From: Candidatus Thermoflexus tengchongensis
GTDB lineage: Bacteria; Chloroflexota; Anaerolineae; Thermoflexales; Thermoflexaceae
Reading direction: 5' to 3'
NCBI GenBank assembly: GCA_016842085.1
Contig: JAEVEX010000049.1
Location: forward strand, 103,185 to 167,184
Length of the DNA stretch: 64,000 nucleotides
The notes beneath the pieces were generated by a model. The model saw nothing but the letters and a program-made list of their open reading frames with translations, ran no database searches and had not been told where the DNA came from. Each line of letters starts with the position of its first letter. Position 1 is the stretch's first letter. A program made the translations under genes and the position numbers. This document shows, piece after piece, positions 29,701 to 37,750 of this stretch.

Positions 29701-32700
29701 GGTCAGGCTCTCATACAGACGGGCGTTCTCGATGATAATGCCCGTCTGACTGGCGAGGAGCTCCAGCATCTCCGCGGTTTCGCGGGTCGGCGCCCGTCCA
29801 TCCCGCGGCTCGTCCACCGAGATGATCCCCAGCAGGCGTCCGCCCGTCCCGTAGATGGGCACGATGAAGAGATCCTCTGGATGCCAGCGGGTGGGATCCG
29901 GCCGGGGCTCCCGCGTCGGCGTGGCCGTCCAGGTGTCCAGGAGCTCGCTCAGGTTCTCGGGTTGACGCTCATAGGGGATGTAATAACAGGTCCCCAGCCG
30001 GAACTCCTCTCGCAGGAAGATCTGCATATTTCGCCACGGCTGGAGGATCTGTCGCATCCGTTCGAACACCGGCAGGGGAAGCCCCGCCTGGGCGACCCGG
30101 CGCAGGACGGGGGGTTCTCCTTCCAGCAGGCTGATCAGCACCCGCTCGAAGCCCAGGGACTCCTGGATCGTATGGGCGACGGCATCCAGGGCGTTCTCCA
30201 GTGGCCGCTCGGAGCGCAGCGCCTGGCCCATCTCCAGCATCCCGCGCATCAGCTCGATGCGCTGGCGGTAGCGCTCGCTCCGCTGCGCCTCCTCCTGCAG
30301 GCGCATCGCGTTGCCGATGGCCACAGCGGCCTGAGCGGCCAGGGCTTCCAGAAAGGCGATCTGTTCCTCGCTGAAACCATGGGGCCGCCGGCTCTGGAGA
30401 TCCAGCACCCCTACCACCAGTGTCCCATACCAGATGGGCACGGCCACCTCGGAGAGGGTATCCGGCGTCCCGGCGATGTAATGCGGATCCTGCCGGACAT
30501 CGGGGACGAGCACGACGCGGCCGCTCTGGAAGGCCTGTCCGATCAATCCCTCGCCGGGTCGCTGGCGATCCAGCCCGCGGGCCTGTAATTGCTCCATGGA
30601 GAGATTGCGGAGCAGGCGGGGACGCAACAGATCGCTCTCCGGCTCGTAAAGGAGGATCTCTCCGTAATCCGCCCCGGTAACCTGGAAGGCCGAATCCAGC
30701 ACCAGGTTCAGGATGTGATCGAGATCCAGGTTCGCGTTCAGCTCCTGGCCGATGCGGTTCAGCGCCGTCAGCTGATGGATCCGGGCTTCCAGGCGCTCAC
30801 GGATCTCCCCGTAAAGCCGGGCGTTCTCCACGGCGATGGCCGTCTGATGCGCGATGGCCTGAAGGAGCTCCAGGTCTTCCTCGTCGAAGGCGTTCTCATC
30901 CTCTTCGTGCTGAATCGCCAGCATGCCGATCACCCGGTCCCCGATCCGCATGGGAACTCCCATCCAGAGCCGGGCAGGGGTTCCCACCGGCTCGATCCCC
31001 AGCGCCTGCGCCTGGCCGGCGACATCGCCTCGCAGCAGAAGGGGCTGGCCGGTTCGGATTACATATTCGGTCAGGCCCTGGCCACCGCGCCGCCTCGGCC
31101 GCTCCGTTAACCGTTGCCCCTGATGCACATAGAACACAAATGAGACCTCGTCGTTCTCCGCATCATGGAGAGCGGCGTAGAAATTCCGCGCATCCAGGAT
31201 CCGCCCGAGCTCCTCCCGGATGGTTTCAAAGATCGTATCCAGATCCAGTGCGGCGGCGATCCGCTGGCCGATCTCCACCAGGGCCCGCAGGCGGGCGGCG
31301 CGGCGCCGGGCCTGTTCGATCACCTGAAGGTTGTGGAGGGTGGTGCCCAGCACCACGCCCATCGCCATCCCCAGACGTTCATCATCTGGGACGAATCGGC
31401 CCTCTATCCGGTTAATCAGGTGGATCTCCCCGATGGGCTGTTCCCGGGCCGTCAGGGGGATGGAGAGGACGGACCGGACGCCGAAGCGGGCGATCAGCTC
31501 CCGATAGGGTGGGATCACCCGACGGTCCTCCGCCGCCCGGTTGGAGCGGAAGGGGCGTCCGCTCCGGAACACGCTTTCCGCGAACACCGGGTCCTGCACC
31601 GGAAGACGGAACCCCAGGGCTTCCGGCGGCCAGGGGCCGTAGACGCCGGCGGGGTGAGGGATCAGCTCCTGGCGTTTTGGCTCATAGAGCAGGATCACCA
31701 CCCGCTCCACCCGAAACCATTCCGCGAGCTCGGCGACAGATCGCTGGAGGAAATCCTCCAGGGAGGGGGAAGCGGCGCTCATCGCGGCGATGCGGAAAAG
31801 GGTCTCCAGCCCTTCGGCGTGACGGCGGGTGGCTTCGTAGAGCCGGACGTTGTGGATGGCGATGGCGGCCTGGGCGGCGATCGCTTCCAGGAGGCGCAGA
31901 TGCTCTTCGGTGAAGGCACCCGGGCGATACGCGATGAGCTCCAGGGTCCCGATGAACTCTTCCCCGGTTTGCAGGGGAACCCCCAGGAAGGCGCGCGCGG
32001 GGAAGAGATCCAGGTTCAGGCGAGGGCGCGCGCCGGTGAAGCTGCGCAGATCTCGGATCAGCAGAGGACGCCGGTGAGTGGCCAGCCATCCGGTGAGACC
32101 TTCATCGGGCCGGTAAACCCCCCCGAGCTCCGCAAGCCGAGCCACCGCCTGCGGATCCCCGCCGCGGGCCTGGGTGTGGAGCCGGCGTTCCCCGGGCTCC
32201 CACAGGTTGATCTCGGCGAGCTCGTAGGGGATCACCTGCCGGATCGCGAACAGGATGGCATCCAGCGTGGAGTCCAGATCGAGGGAGGCGCTGAGCAGGC
32301 GGGCGATCCCCGTGACCAGGGCCAGCTCCCGGGGATAGACCGGGAGTTCCGGGGCGGATCTGGATCCCTCGGGAACGGGCTGAAGGACGACCAGGAAGCC
32401 CGGATGTCCATCCAGCGTCAGCGGGAGGGCACTGGCCCGTGCGCTTCGCTGGCCGATGGTGGCCGTCTCCCGGGAGCCCAGCAGCCATCGTTCCAGCACG
32501 CCCGGCGGGTGGAGACGGCTCTCCAGGTCCCGGCGGGAGGAAGGGTAAGGATCCCCCAGCCAGGCGCGCGCCGCCGCGTTCAGCAGCAACCGGCCGCTTT
32601 CAGCTTCTATCCACAGCACCGGTTCGGCCCATCGATCCAGGAACGAAGCGTCATCCCTCTGCGCTGCCGGGCTGGAGGATGGCGGGTGAGCAGGTCTTAA

Positions 32701-32730
32701 AAGCCGACGCAGGCGCTGGCGCCAGACCAT
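26728..32730 (-). CDS. Giant hybrid histidine kinase: PAS, 7 GAF, PAS, HisKA, HATPase, 2 REC
   Basis: A 2000-residue cytosolic sensor kinase with no membrane segment. After an N-terminal PAS-like region, seven consecutive GAF domains can be counted by their repeated closing motif (for example FIGTLELIAY, PIGEIHLINR, VIGMLAIQHE, VVGVLDLQSR, LLGIISVDEP, IVGWIAVAHP, VLGALVFTGP), each followed by a signalling helix such as AVALENARLYE. A PAS domain (ILESIAEGVMVADVRG), an intact H-box (VSHELRTPM), a complete ATPase domain (VSDTGIGIPPE, GTGLGLSIV) and two receiver domains (LITLDIYLPDLDG; LVLMDLKPAGMSG) complete it. GAF domains bind cyclic nucleotides, haem or other small ligands; which ones bind here is unknown. 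Confidence 0.95.
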   Translation of the reverse strand: MVWRQRLRRLLRPAHPPSSSPAAQRDDASFLDRWAEPVLWIEAESGRLLLNAAARAWLGDPYPSSRRDLESRLHPPGVLERWLLGSRETATIGQRSARASALPLTLDGHPGFLVVLQPVPEGSRSAPELPVYPRELALVTGIARLLSASLDLDSTLDAILFAIRQVIPYELAEINLWEPGERRLHTQARGGDPQAVARLAELGGVYRPDEGLTGWLATHRRPLLIRDLRSFTGARPRLNLDLFPARAFLGVPLQTGEEFIGTLELIAYRPGAFTEEHLRLLEAIAAQAAIAIHNVRLYEATRRHAEGLETLFRIAAMSAASPSLEDFLQRSVAELAEWFRVERVVILLYEPKRQELIPHPAGVYGPWPPEALGFRLPVQDPVFAESVFRSGRPFRSNRAAEDRRVIPPYRELIARFGVRSVLSIPLTAREQPIGEIHLINRIEGRFVPDDERLGMAMGVVLGTTLHNLQVIEQARRRAARLRALVEIGQRIAAALDLDTIFETIREELGRILDARNFYAALHDAENDEVSFVFYVHQGQRLTERPRRRGGQGLTEYVIRTGQPLLLRGDVAGQAQALGIEPVGTPARLWMGVPMRIGDRVIGMLAIQHEEDENAFDEEDLELLQAIAHQTAIAVENARLYGEIRERLEARIHQLTALNRIGQELNANLDLDHILNLVLDSAFQVTGADYGEILLYEPESDLLRPRLLRNLSMEQLQARGLDRQRPGEGLIGQAFQSGRVVLVPDVRQDPHYIAGTPDTLSEVAVPIWYGTLVVGVLDLQSRRPHGFSEEQIAFLEALAAQAAVAIGNAMRLQEEAQRSERYRQRIELMRGMLEMGQALRSERPLENALDAVAHTIQESLGFERVLISLLEGEPPVLRRVAQAGLPLPVFERMRQILQPWRNMQIFLREEFRLGTCYYIPYERQPENLSELLDTWTATPTREPRPDPTRWHPEDLFIVPIYGTGGRLLGIISVDEPRDGRAPTRETAEMLELLASQTGIIIENARLYESLTARIEGLTRLNEVSRQIAARLERGALLEAIAQAAASLSHATWAAVIRVGENEALQVIARFPPDRSEIPASPETLLGSPWITQAISSGRAIYLRDLEELLDEEIPGVRALLFVPMRSGGEIVGWIAVAHPERGAFDETEQILLQTLAEQAAVALENARLYEQTRRFSEELEAQVRERTEALEKALTDLSARHRQLELLYRVTLALTASLELEATLQQALSLLAEEGETAAVILLDPERGRLEVRAGIGPGSAQLIGHSWFLHEDPGAVRTAIRQRRTQNLVAFSPELLPVPWRALRPGAALVVPLTLGLDVLGALVFTGPEPRRFDPERVQLLETVAAQMAQAINNAALYTLITQQAEQLGNTLRAVQEEASKRQAILESIAEGVMVADVRGEVIMMNAAAEQILGLRREEVLGRPIHHFTGLYGPAWQEWMASLRRWLSSPRGQPPTLFMRHELAPEGRFITVHAAPVMMGTEFLGIVSVFRDITPEVEADRAKTEFISTVSHELRTPMTSIKGYVDLLLLGSAGPLSEMQRRFLQIVKANADRLKLLVDDLLDISRIESGRLQLDLRPVPLEAAVEAVVASLKARLDEKNQRLELDLPAFLPPVQADKDRLIQILMNLVSNAHKYTPEGGRIGIRARVEEEAVHVEVSDTGIGIPPEALPRIFERFYRVDDPRVQETPGTGLGLSIVKALVEMHGGRIWVESEVGQGSTFHFTIPIARETPSSVERPPAPAPVPVRADGASPILIVEDDHHIADLLVQHLERAGYRTLVAHRGEEALRLAREERPQLITLDIYLPDLDGFTVLERLKADPVTAEIPVIIVSVLADRQRGVRLGAVDVLGKPVDAERLLEVVGRYARRHARIVIVDDDAGTRALLQDTLRNHGFEVTTFGSAVEALAWIEARHPDLVLMDLKPAGMSGLDALARLKASPKTADIPVVIMTASATDPMGKRRQALAMGAADFFLKPFPLEEFVAAIRRLLGEPLVGESGDAG

Positions 32731-32796
32731 CCGGGGTTTCCCTCCGTGTTCTCTTTTCCCATAGTGCCGCTTCGCGGCATGGTGTAGGATCTTCCT

Positions 32797-33693
32797 TCAG
32801 AGCAGCAGGATCTCCTTCCGACGTGCCTCCGCTGCGACCTCGGTGAGCTCCCGGATGTCATTGAAGATCGAGTCCCCGGCTCGAACGATGCCGATGGCCA
32901 GGCTCATGAGGGGGACGTGCTTCTCGTTCCCCTCGCGATCGGTGAGCACCAGATACCCCCGTTCCCGGTCGGGGAAGGCGTAATGGGTGCCCACCCCTTC
33001 CGCGAAACGACGGCGGAGCTCCTGAGCGATGGCCTCCGTCCGCCTGGCCTCTGTAATCACCACGAAATCATCGCCCCCGACATGCCCGATGAAATCCTGC
33101 GGCGTCCCCAGCTCATCCACCACCTCCCCGATCAGCATGGCCGTCCACCGCAGGACCTCATCGCCAGCCACGAAGCCGTAAACTTCCTGGAAGGCGTCCA
33201 GGCCGTTGATCCCGATGTAAAGCAGGCCCCAATCGGAGCGGCGGAGGAGGGCGCGCAGCTGATCCTCGATCAGGCGCCCGCTGGGCAGGCCGGTGACCGG
33301 GTTGGTGAGGCTTTCCCGTTCGGCCCGTCGGATGGCGTTCTGGACCCTCAGGCGCAGTTCCTCGATATCGAAGGGTTTGGTGATGTAATCATCAGCGCCC
33401 AGCTCCAGGCCGGCGATGCGGTCGCTGCGCTCGTCCCGCTGGGTCAGGAAGATAATGGGGATGTGGCTGGTGCGCAGATGGGTGCGCAACCTCCGACAGA
33501 CCTCGTAGCCATCGATATCGGGGAGCATGATGTCCAGGATGATCAGATGGGGGAGCTGCTGGCGGGTTCTCTCCAGCGCTTCCTGGCCCCGCGCGGCCGT
33601 CTGGACCTCATAGTCCAGCGAGCTGAAATACAGCTCGAGCATGCGGGCGATGTCTGGATCGTCTTCCACCACCAGAATCCGCGCCTTGCTCAT
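32797..33693 (-). CDS. Response regulator with a GGDEF-type domain (GGDDF)
   Basis: A 298-residue protein. Residues 1-125 are a receiver domain (VVEDDPDIARM, LIILDIMLPDIDG, ITKPFDIEEL), and residues about 135-298 a diguanylate-cyclase-like domain beginning NPVTGLPSGRLIEDQL. The active-site loop reads GGDDF rather than GGDEF, and no RxxD inhibitory site is visible upstream of it. Cyclase activity is possible but uncertain; a c-di-GMP- or GTP-binding role is the alternative. It precedes the giant hybrid kinase on the same strand by 66 bases and probably shares its transcript. GGAGGG lies before the ATG, and an inverted repeat lies just upstream. Confidence 0.88.
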   Translation of the reverse strand: MSKARILVVEDDPDIARMLELYFSSLDYEVQTAARGQEALERTRQQLPHLIILDIMLPDIDGYEVCRRLRTHLRTSHIPIIFLTQRDERSDRIAGLELGADDYITKPFDIEELRLRVQNAIRRAERESLTNPVTGLPSGRLIEDQLRALLRRSDWGLLYIGINGLDAFQEVYGFVAGDEVLRWTAMLIGEVVDELGTPQDFIGHVGGDDFVVITEARRTEAIAQELRRRFAEGVGTHYAFPDRERGYLVLTDREGNEKHVPLMSLAIGIVRAGDSIFNDIRELTEVAAEARRKEILLL

Positions 33694-34196
33694 CGAGCCC
33701 TCCTCCCTGTGCTCGCCCCTCGGTTCAAAATATTAAACCGAGGAAGCCGGGCCTGCGGTTTCCTGGAAGCTTTCGGAGGGTGCAGGCTGTTGAGACGCCT
33801 TCGGCACACCCCCCTTCTACTCCCGGGGCGATCTTTTATATAACTATTCTAACCCCAGATGTTTAGAAATGGAATCCTTGCCCTCATGCCGGCAGGGCTT
33901 TTCAATTTTCTATTCGGGGTGAAGCGTATCCCCTCTCATCACCGGGAAGTGGACGGGGAAAAATCAAAGGCCTGAGTCCCACCGTAGAGGGCAAGAAACA
34001 CGGCAGGAGGTTGGCGGATGAGACGGGCGTTCGTTTCCCAGCGAGCAGCCGATTGTGGAAGGATGCCGGCTTTCACGGGGATGAGCCGGAGGGCGTGGAG
34101 ACCTTTCCGCGCTGCCTGATCCGTAGGATAAGCCGGGGAGGGCTGTCCTGCCCGCTACGCAATCTTATTCCCGATAATGCAATAATGCTTTCCCCC
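33694..34196. other. 503-base gap between divergent signalling and Uma2 regions
   Basis: It holds the inverted repeat at 33718 and an AT-rich patch near 33830-33910 that may carry promoters for the minus-strand signalling genes. No open frame with a ribosome site or recognisable domain was seen in the remainder. Confidence 0.4.
33718..33743. promoter_or_regulatory. Inverted repeat upstream of the REC-GGDEF gene
   Basis: Perfect 8-base arms CCTCGGTT and AACCGAGG flank an AT-rich 10-base spacer, 25 bases upstream of the REC-GGDEF start. The position and AT core suit an operator overlapping a promoter for the signalling operon, or a leader hairpin. Confidence 0.5.
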
Positions 34197-34916
34197 TTAC
34201 TGCTGAGATGCTTCTTGCCCCGCCGCGCGCGGACCTTTTGCCGCCAGGTCACGCAGCACAGCCATCACCTCCGGCGGGAAGCCGACAATCTCGGCGAAGG
34301 TGAGCAAGGGGTCGGGCAGGGGGTCAGCCTGTAGCCACGCCAGGCGCAGCCAGAAGCCGGACACCACCGTGGAATGATATACCCCCTCCTCCCCCACGTC
34401 GGCTGCCTGAAAGCGTCCCTCCTCATCCCGCACCCAGAACTCGGCCCCACGACGCCCGGGGCGGGAGTCGACGAGCCAGTACTCCCGGACGCCGTAGTGC
34501 TCGTACTCGCTGAACTTCTCCACCAGGTCCCGGCGCACGCTGTCCGCGGAGACAACCTCGACCACCAGGTCGGCGGGACCAATGAGGCGGTCCTCGGTGA
34601 GGCGCTCCAGGTGGTCCCGGGCCACGAAGAGGATGTCCGGCTGGCGGGACGGGCCGTCCGGCGCCAGCTTCATCTCGAAGGGCGCAGTTCGCACCTGGCC
34701 CAGCTTGAAGAAATCAACGAAAGTTCTCAGCAGCGTCACAAGAAATGTCACAATATTCTGGTGTGTGTCCTTTGGTGGCATGTGGACGATGACCTCTCCG
34801 TTCACCCACTCGGCGTGGACGTCCTCGTCGGCCCAGGCGAGGAACTCCTCGTAGCTCATGCGCAGGCGTTCCTTCTCCGTGGGGACCTGTTTCACAGGCG
34901 TGCGCACCGGCCTCAT
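34197..34916 (-). CDS. Uma2 family endonuclease-like protein
   Basis: A 239-residue protein of the Uma2/DUF820 family, which has a PD-(D/E)xK nuclease fold and is expanded in Cyanobacteria and Chloroflexota. The conserved YEEFLAW start region, the RQPDILFVARDHL segment with the first acidic residue, and DLVVEVVSADSVRRDLVEKF plus YWLVDSRPGRRGAEFW near the active site are all present. The substrate and role are unknown; many are thought to be mobile or selfish genes. The start at ATG 34916 was chosen because AAGGAGTGAAGG lies right before it; an upstream GTG at 34940 has none. It stands alone. Confidence 0.9.
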   Translation of the reverse strand: MRPVRTPVKQVPTEKERLRMSYEEFLAWADEDVHAEWVNGEVIVHMPPKDTHQNIVTFLVTLLRTFVDFFKLGQVRTAPFEMKLAPDGPSRQPDILFVARDHLERLTEDRLIGPADLVVEVVSADSVRRDLVEKFSEYEHYGVREYWLVDSRPGRRGAEFWVRDEEGRFQAADVGEEGVYHSTVVSGFWLRLAWLQADPLPDPLLTFAEIVGFPPEVMAVLRDLAAKGPRAAGQEASQQ

Positions 34917-35254
34917 GACCTTCACTCCTTCATTCACCACTGCCTCGGGTGGATCCGGGACGAGTATAACTTGAACGCAACAGAATCATAGCATGAACCA
35001 CGGGGAATGCAAAGCCTGGGGCTACCAGCTGAGGAATTCGCAGTGCGCGCAGGCAAAGCGCTGCCGGTAAACCGCGCGGGTTGCCTGTGCCCGTACGAGC
35101 GATTGCATTAAAATGGGCAGGGGGAACCGGAGCTGCACCGCGTCATCGAATGGGGGCGGAACGAGCGGGATGGAGCGGCTCCCTTAACTCCAGGATCTTT
35201 TTGCCCTTCCCCCTGGGAAAGGGGGAACACCCAAACGGAGCAGCGGGAGGGGCA
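34917..35254. other. 338-base divergent intergenic region
   Basis: It separates the minus-strand Uma2 gene from the plus-strand DtxR gene and must carry promoters in both directions. A TATACT box read on the minus strand lies at 34963-34968 and a TAAAAT on the plus strand near 35109, but neither has a convincing -35 partner. No gene was seen. Confidence 0.35.
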
Positions 35255-35980
35255 ATGCCCCGGCTGAGCGCTTCGATGGAAGATTATCTGCGGGCGATCT
35301 ACATCCTGGCCGAGCGAGAGGGGACGGTCACCACCACCCGGCTGGCGGAATACCTGAACGTGGCCCCGCCGTCGGTGACCGGGATGCTGAAGAAACTGGC
35401 GAGGCTCCGGCTGGTTCACTACACGCCCTATCGAGGGGTGACCCTCACGCGGGCAGGCCGCCGGATCGCTCTGGAGGTGATCCGGCATCACCGCCTGCTG
35501 GAACTCTTCCTCATGGAGGCCCTGGGATACGATTGGGATGAGGTCCATGCAGAGGCGGATCGCCTGGAGCATGCGATCAGCGAGGCCCTGGAGGAGCGGA
35601 TCGCTGCGATACTGGGCCATCCCACCCATGATCCCCACGGGGATCCGATCCCCACCCGGGCGGGGGAGATCCCGCTCCCGGTTGCCCGGCGGCTGAGCGA
35701 AGCCCCCCTGGGGGTGGCCTGTGAGGTGCTGCGAGTGATCGACGAAGCCTCGACCTTGCGGCAGGCTGCCCGGGTGGGTTTGCGACCAGGCACCTGGGTG
35801 ATCGTGGAGGAGCAGGTGTCGGGTGCTGGCCTGCGCATCCGGGTGGGCGATCAGGAACACCGGATTCGACGTCACCTGGCCGAACAGGTCTTCGTGCGGG
35901 TGCCTTCCTCGGAATCCTCATGGGAATCCTCGCGGGAAACCATGCCCGATGCGCCGACGGCGGCTCCGAATCACCCCTGA
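35255..35980 (+). CDS. DtxR/MntR-family metal-dependent transcription regulator
   Basis: A 241-residue regulator. Residues about 1-65 form the winged-helix DNA-binding domain (MEDYLRAIYILAEREGTVTTTRLAEYLNVAPPSVTGMLKKL), residues 70-135 the dimerisation/metal-binding domain (HHRLLELFLMEALGYDWDEVHAEADRLEHAIS), and the last 80 residues an SH3-like FeoA-type domain. These proteins bind Fe2+ or Mn2+ and repress metal uptake genes. The ATG at 35255 has GGGAGGGG upstream and begins the domain exactly. The 3' end overlaps the next gene by 32 bases. No metal transporter gene lies next to it, so the regulon must be elsewhere. Confidence 0.92.
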   Translation: MPRLSASMEDYLRAIYILAEREGTVTTTRLAEYLNVAPPSVTGMLKKLARLRLVHYTPYRGVTLTRAGRRIALEVIRHHRLLELFLMEALGYDWDEVHAEADRLEHAISEALEERIAAILGHPTHDPHGDPIPTRAGEIPLPVARRLSEAPLGVACEVLRVIDEASTLRQAARVGLRPGTWVIVEEQVSGAGLRIRVGDQEHRIRRHLAEQVFVRVPSSESSWESSRETMPDAPTAAPNHP

Positions 35981-36338
35981 GCTGGTGGAGCGGGTATGGT
36001 CGGAGATCCTTGCGGCCCTGCCGCCGGATCTGCGGCGGGCTGTGGATAATCTGGTCGTCCTTCTGGAGGAGGAGCCCGACCCGGAGCACCGGCGGGCGCT
36101 GAGCCTTCCGCCAGGGGAGAACCTGTATGGCATGTTCGAGGGGCCCACATGGGCGGAACGGGATCGGGCGCCCATTGCCTGGCCATCACGGATCCGGATC
36201 TTCCGTCGTCCCCTCGAAGCCGACTTCGGCGATGATCCGTTCCGGTTGCGGGCCGAGCTCCGGCGCACATTGCTCCATGAACTGGGGCACTACTTCGGCC
36301 TGACTGAGGAAACCCTGAGCCGGTTCGGTCTGGAGTAA
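35949..36338 (+). CDS. Zincin-like metallopeptidase family protein
   Basis: A 129-residue protein with a single HExxH zinc motif, HELGH, in LRRTLLHELGHYFGLTEE near residue 115. The preceding IRIFRRPLEADFGDD segment is typical of the small Zincin_1 family (TTHA0227-like). These proteins have a minimal metalloprotease fold, but their activity and substrates are undetermined. The start at 35949 (MRRRRLRITPELVERVW) lies inside the DtxR gene, giving a 32-base overlap that implies translational coupling. Hairpin array B begins 38 bases after the stop. Confidence 0.88.
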   Translation: MRRRRLRITPELVERVWSEILAALPPDLRRAVDNLVVLLEEEPDPEHRRALSLPPGENLYGMFEGPTWAERDRAPIAWPSRIRIFRRPLEADFGDDPFRLRAELRRTLLHELGHYFGLTEETLSRFGLE

Positions 36339-36375
36339 CGAGCGACGCCGTGGGTTTTCCCGAAGCGGGAGAGGC

Positions 36376-36930
36376 GTTGAATGAATTCGACCTCGAGAGG
36401 CCTTTGGCCGGCGGCCGACGTGAGTGTCGAATGAATTCGACCTCATGGGCCTTCGGCCAGTGGCCGGCCTGCGCCGGCCGGGAGGGATTTTCGTGCCGGC
36501 GAAGGCCGGCACCCGGCGCGAAGCGCCTCCCGAGGCGGATTTCAATCAGCGCAGGAGGCGGCCACCGGCGGCGTGAGTGTCGAATGAATTCGACCGGATA
36601 GGCCTTCGGCCAGTGGCCGGCCTCCGCCGGCCGAAAAGCCTTTCGCATCGGCGCAGGCCGACGCCCGGCGCGGAGCGCCTATGGAGGCCGATTTCCATCG
36701 GCGTGACAGGCCTCCGGCCAGTGGGTTTCTAAAGCGGTGTCGAGCCACCGCACTCCAAAAGTCGGCGCAGGCCGACGCCCGGCGCGGAGCGCCTATGGAG
36801 GCCGATTTCCATCGGCGTGACAGGCCTCCGGCCAGTGGGTTTCTAAAGCGGTGTCGAGCCACCGCACTCCAAAAGTCGGCGCAGGCCGACGCCCGGCGCG
36901 GAGCGCCTATGGAGGCCGATTTCCATCGGC
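36376..36930. repeat. Hairpin array B (reverse orientation) with 114-bp tandem copies
   Basis: The same modules as array A but reading in the opposite direction: GTCGAATGAATTCGAC at 36426 and 36579 (degenerate at 36376), GGCC-rich palindromes, GTCGGC-GCAG-GCCGAC, GGCGC-GGA-GCGCC and GCCGAT-TTCC-ATCGGC. From 36667 a 114-base unit is repeated exactly (36667, 36781, partial at 36895). It contains an extra stretch (GGGTTTCTAAAGCGGTGTCG...) absent from arrays A and C. The array lies between two convergent genes, the metallopeptidase and the EF-P-like gene. Open frames across it are artefacts. The bases from 36931 to 37093 show no gene. Confidence 0.9.
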
Positions 36931-37093
36931 GTATCCCTCTCCACGGGGTGCAAGCGGTGATATCGGTCGAGGCGGAAGCGTCGGGGCGAATGCCTCTCCT
37001 GTGGGAGAGGGTTGTCCATCGCGGCCTGCAGGAGCCGCTTTAGCAGCGACCTCAGGGATGGCCTCTTCGGCTGGAGCCGCAGCGGCTGTCACA

Positions 37094-37666
37094 TTAACTG
37101 CTCCGCTTCCCCACCCGATCGACATACGCCCGGGTGTAGACATTGATCCGCACGATGTCCCCCTCAGCGATGAACTGAGGGACCAGCACCTCGAGCCCGT
37201 TTTCCAGGATGGCCGGCTTATAAACGTGGCTCTCGCGCTCGCGCAGGGGTTGGGAAGTGTGGACCACGCGGAGATCCACCGTTTCCGGGAAGGCCACCGC
37301 AACGGGTTGCCCTTCATGGAATTCCACCGGGATCCGCTGGTTGGGCTGGAGGAAGATCTCCAGGTCCCCAATCATCGCGGCCGGGATGGGGATCTGATCA
37401 TAGGTTTCGGGGTCCATGAAATAGAACATCTCGCCATCATTGTAAAGGTATTCCATCACCCGGCGCTCCAGGGAAACCTCCTCCACGCGCTCCTCCGGCC
37501 GGAAGCGTCGATCCGTTACGACCCCGGTGCGCAGGTTGCGCAGCCTGGCGTGCACCACTCCCTTCTGCTGGGCGGTCCCGGAGTGATAAACCGCATCGAT
37601 CACCCGGAAGAGGGTTCCCTCCAGCTGAATCGTCATCCCAGGGCGAAGCTCGCTGGCCACCGGCAT
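37094..37666 (-). CDS. efp: Elongation factor P-like protein
   Basis: A 190-residue three-domain EF-P family protein (KOW-like N domain, OB middle domain with YLYNDGEMFYFMD, OB C-terminal domain ending VRINVYTRAYVDRVG). EF-P enters the ribosomal E site and rescues ribosomes stalled at polyproline. The loop that normally presents a modifiable lysine (PGKG) reads HSGTAQQKG; aligned from the conserved LRNLRTG end, the tip position falls on Gln, with a Lys two residues later. It may act unmodified or be modified elsewhere. GGGGAGG precedes the ATG. The genome encodes polyproline proteins, for example the LysM protein at 60995, that would need EF-P. Confidence 0.9.
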   Translation of the reverse strand: MPVASELRPGMTIQLEGTLFRVIDAVYHSGTAQQKGVVHARLRNLRTGVVTDRRFRPEERVEEVSLERRVMEYLYNDGEMFYFMDPETYDQIPIPAAMIGDLEIFLQPNQRIPVEFHEGQPVAVAFPETVDLRVVHTSQPLRERESHVYKPAILENGLEVLVPQFIAEGDIVRINVYTRAYVDRVGKRSS

Positions 37667-37750
37667 AGTATCCTCCCCAGCCCTTGGGGATGGTGTTTGG
37701 GATCCCTCTTAATTTTATTCGGACTTGTATCGCTGGGCTCAGCGGTTGGA

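Noticed and set aside
36542..36862. Minus-strand 106-residue frame in hairpin array B
   Set aside because: Its peptide repeats mirror the 114-base tandem DNA repeat; no start signal or family match.
36376..36930. CRISPR array
   Set aside because: The repeats have no unique spacers of regular length and no cas genes are in the window; units are contiguous hairpins.
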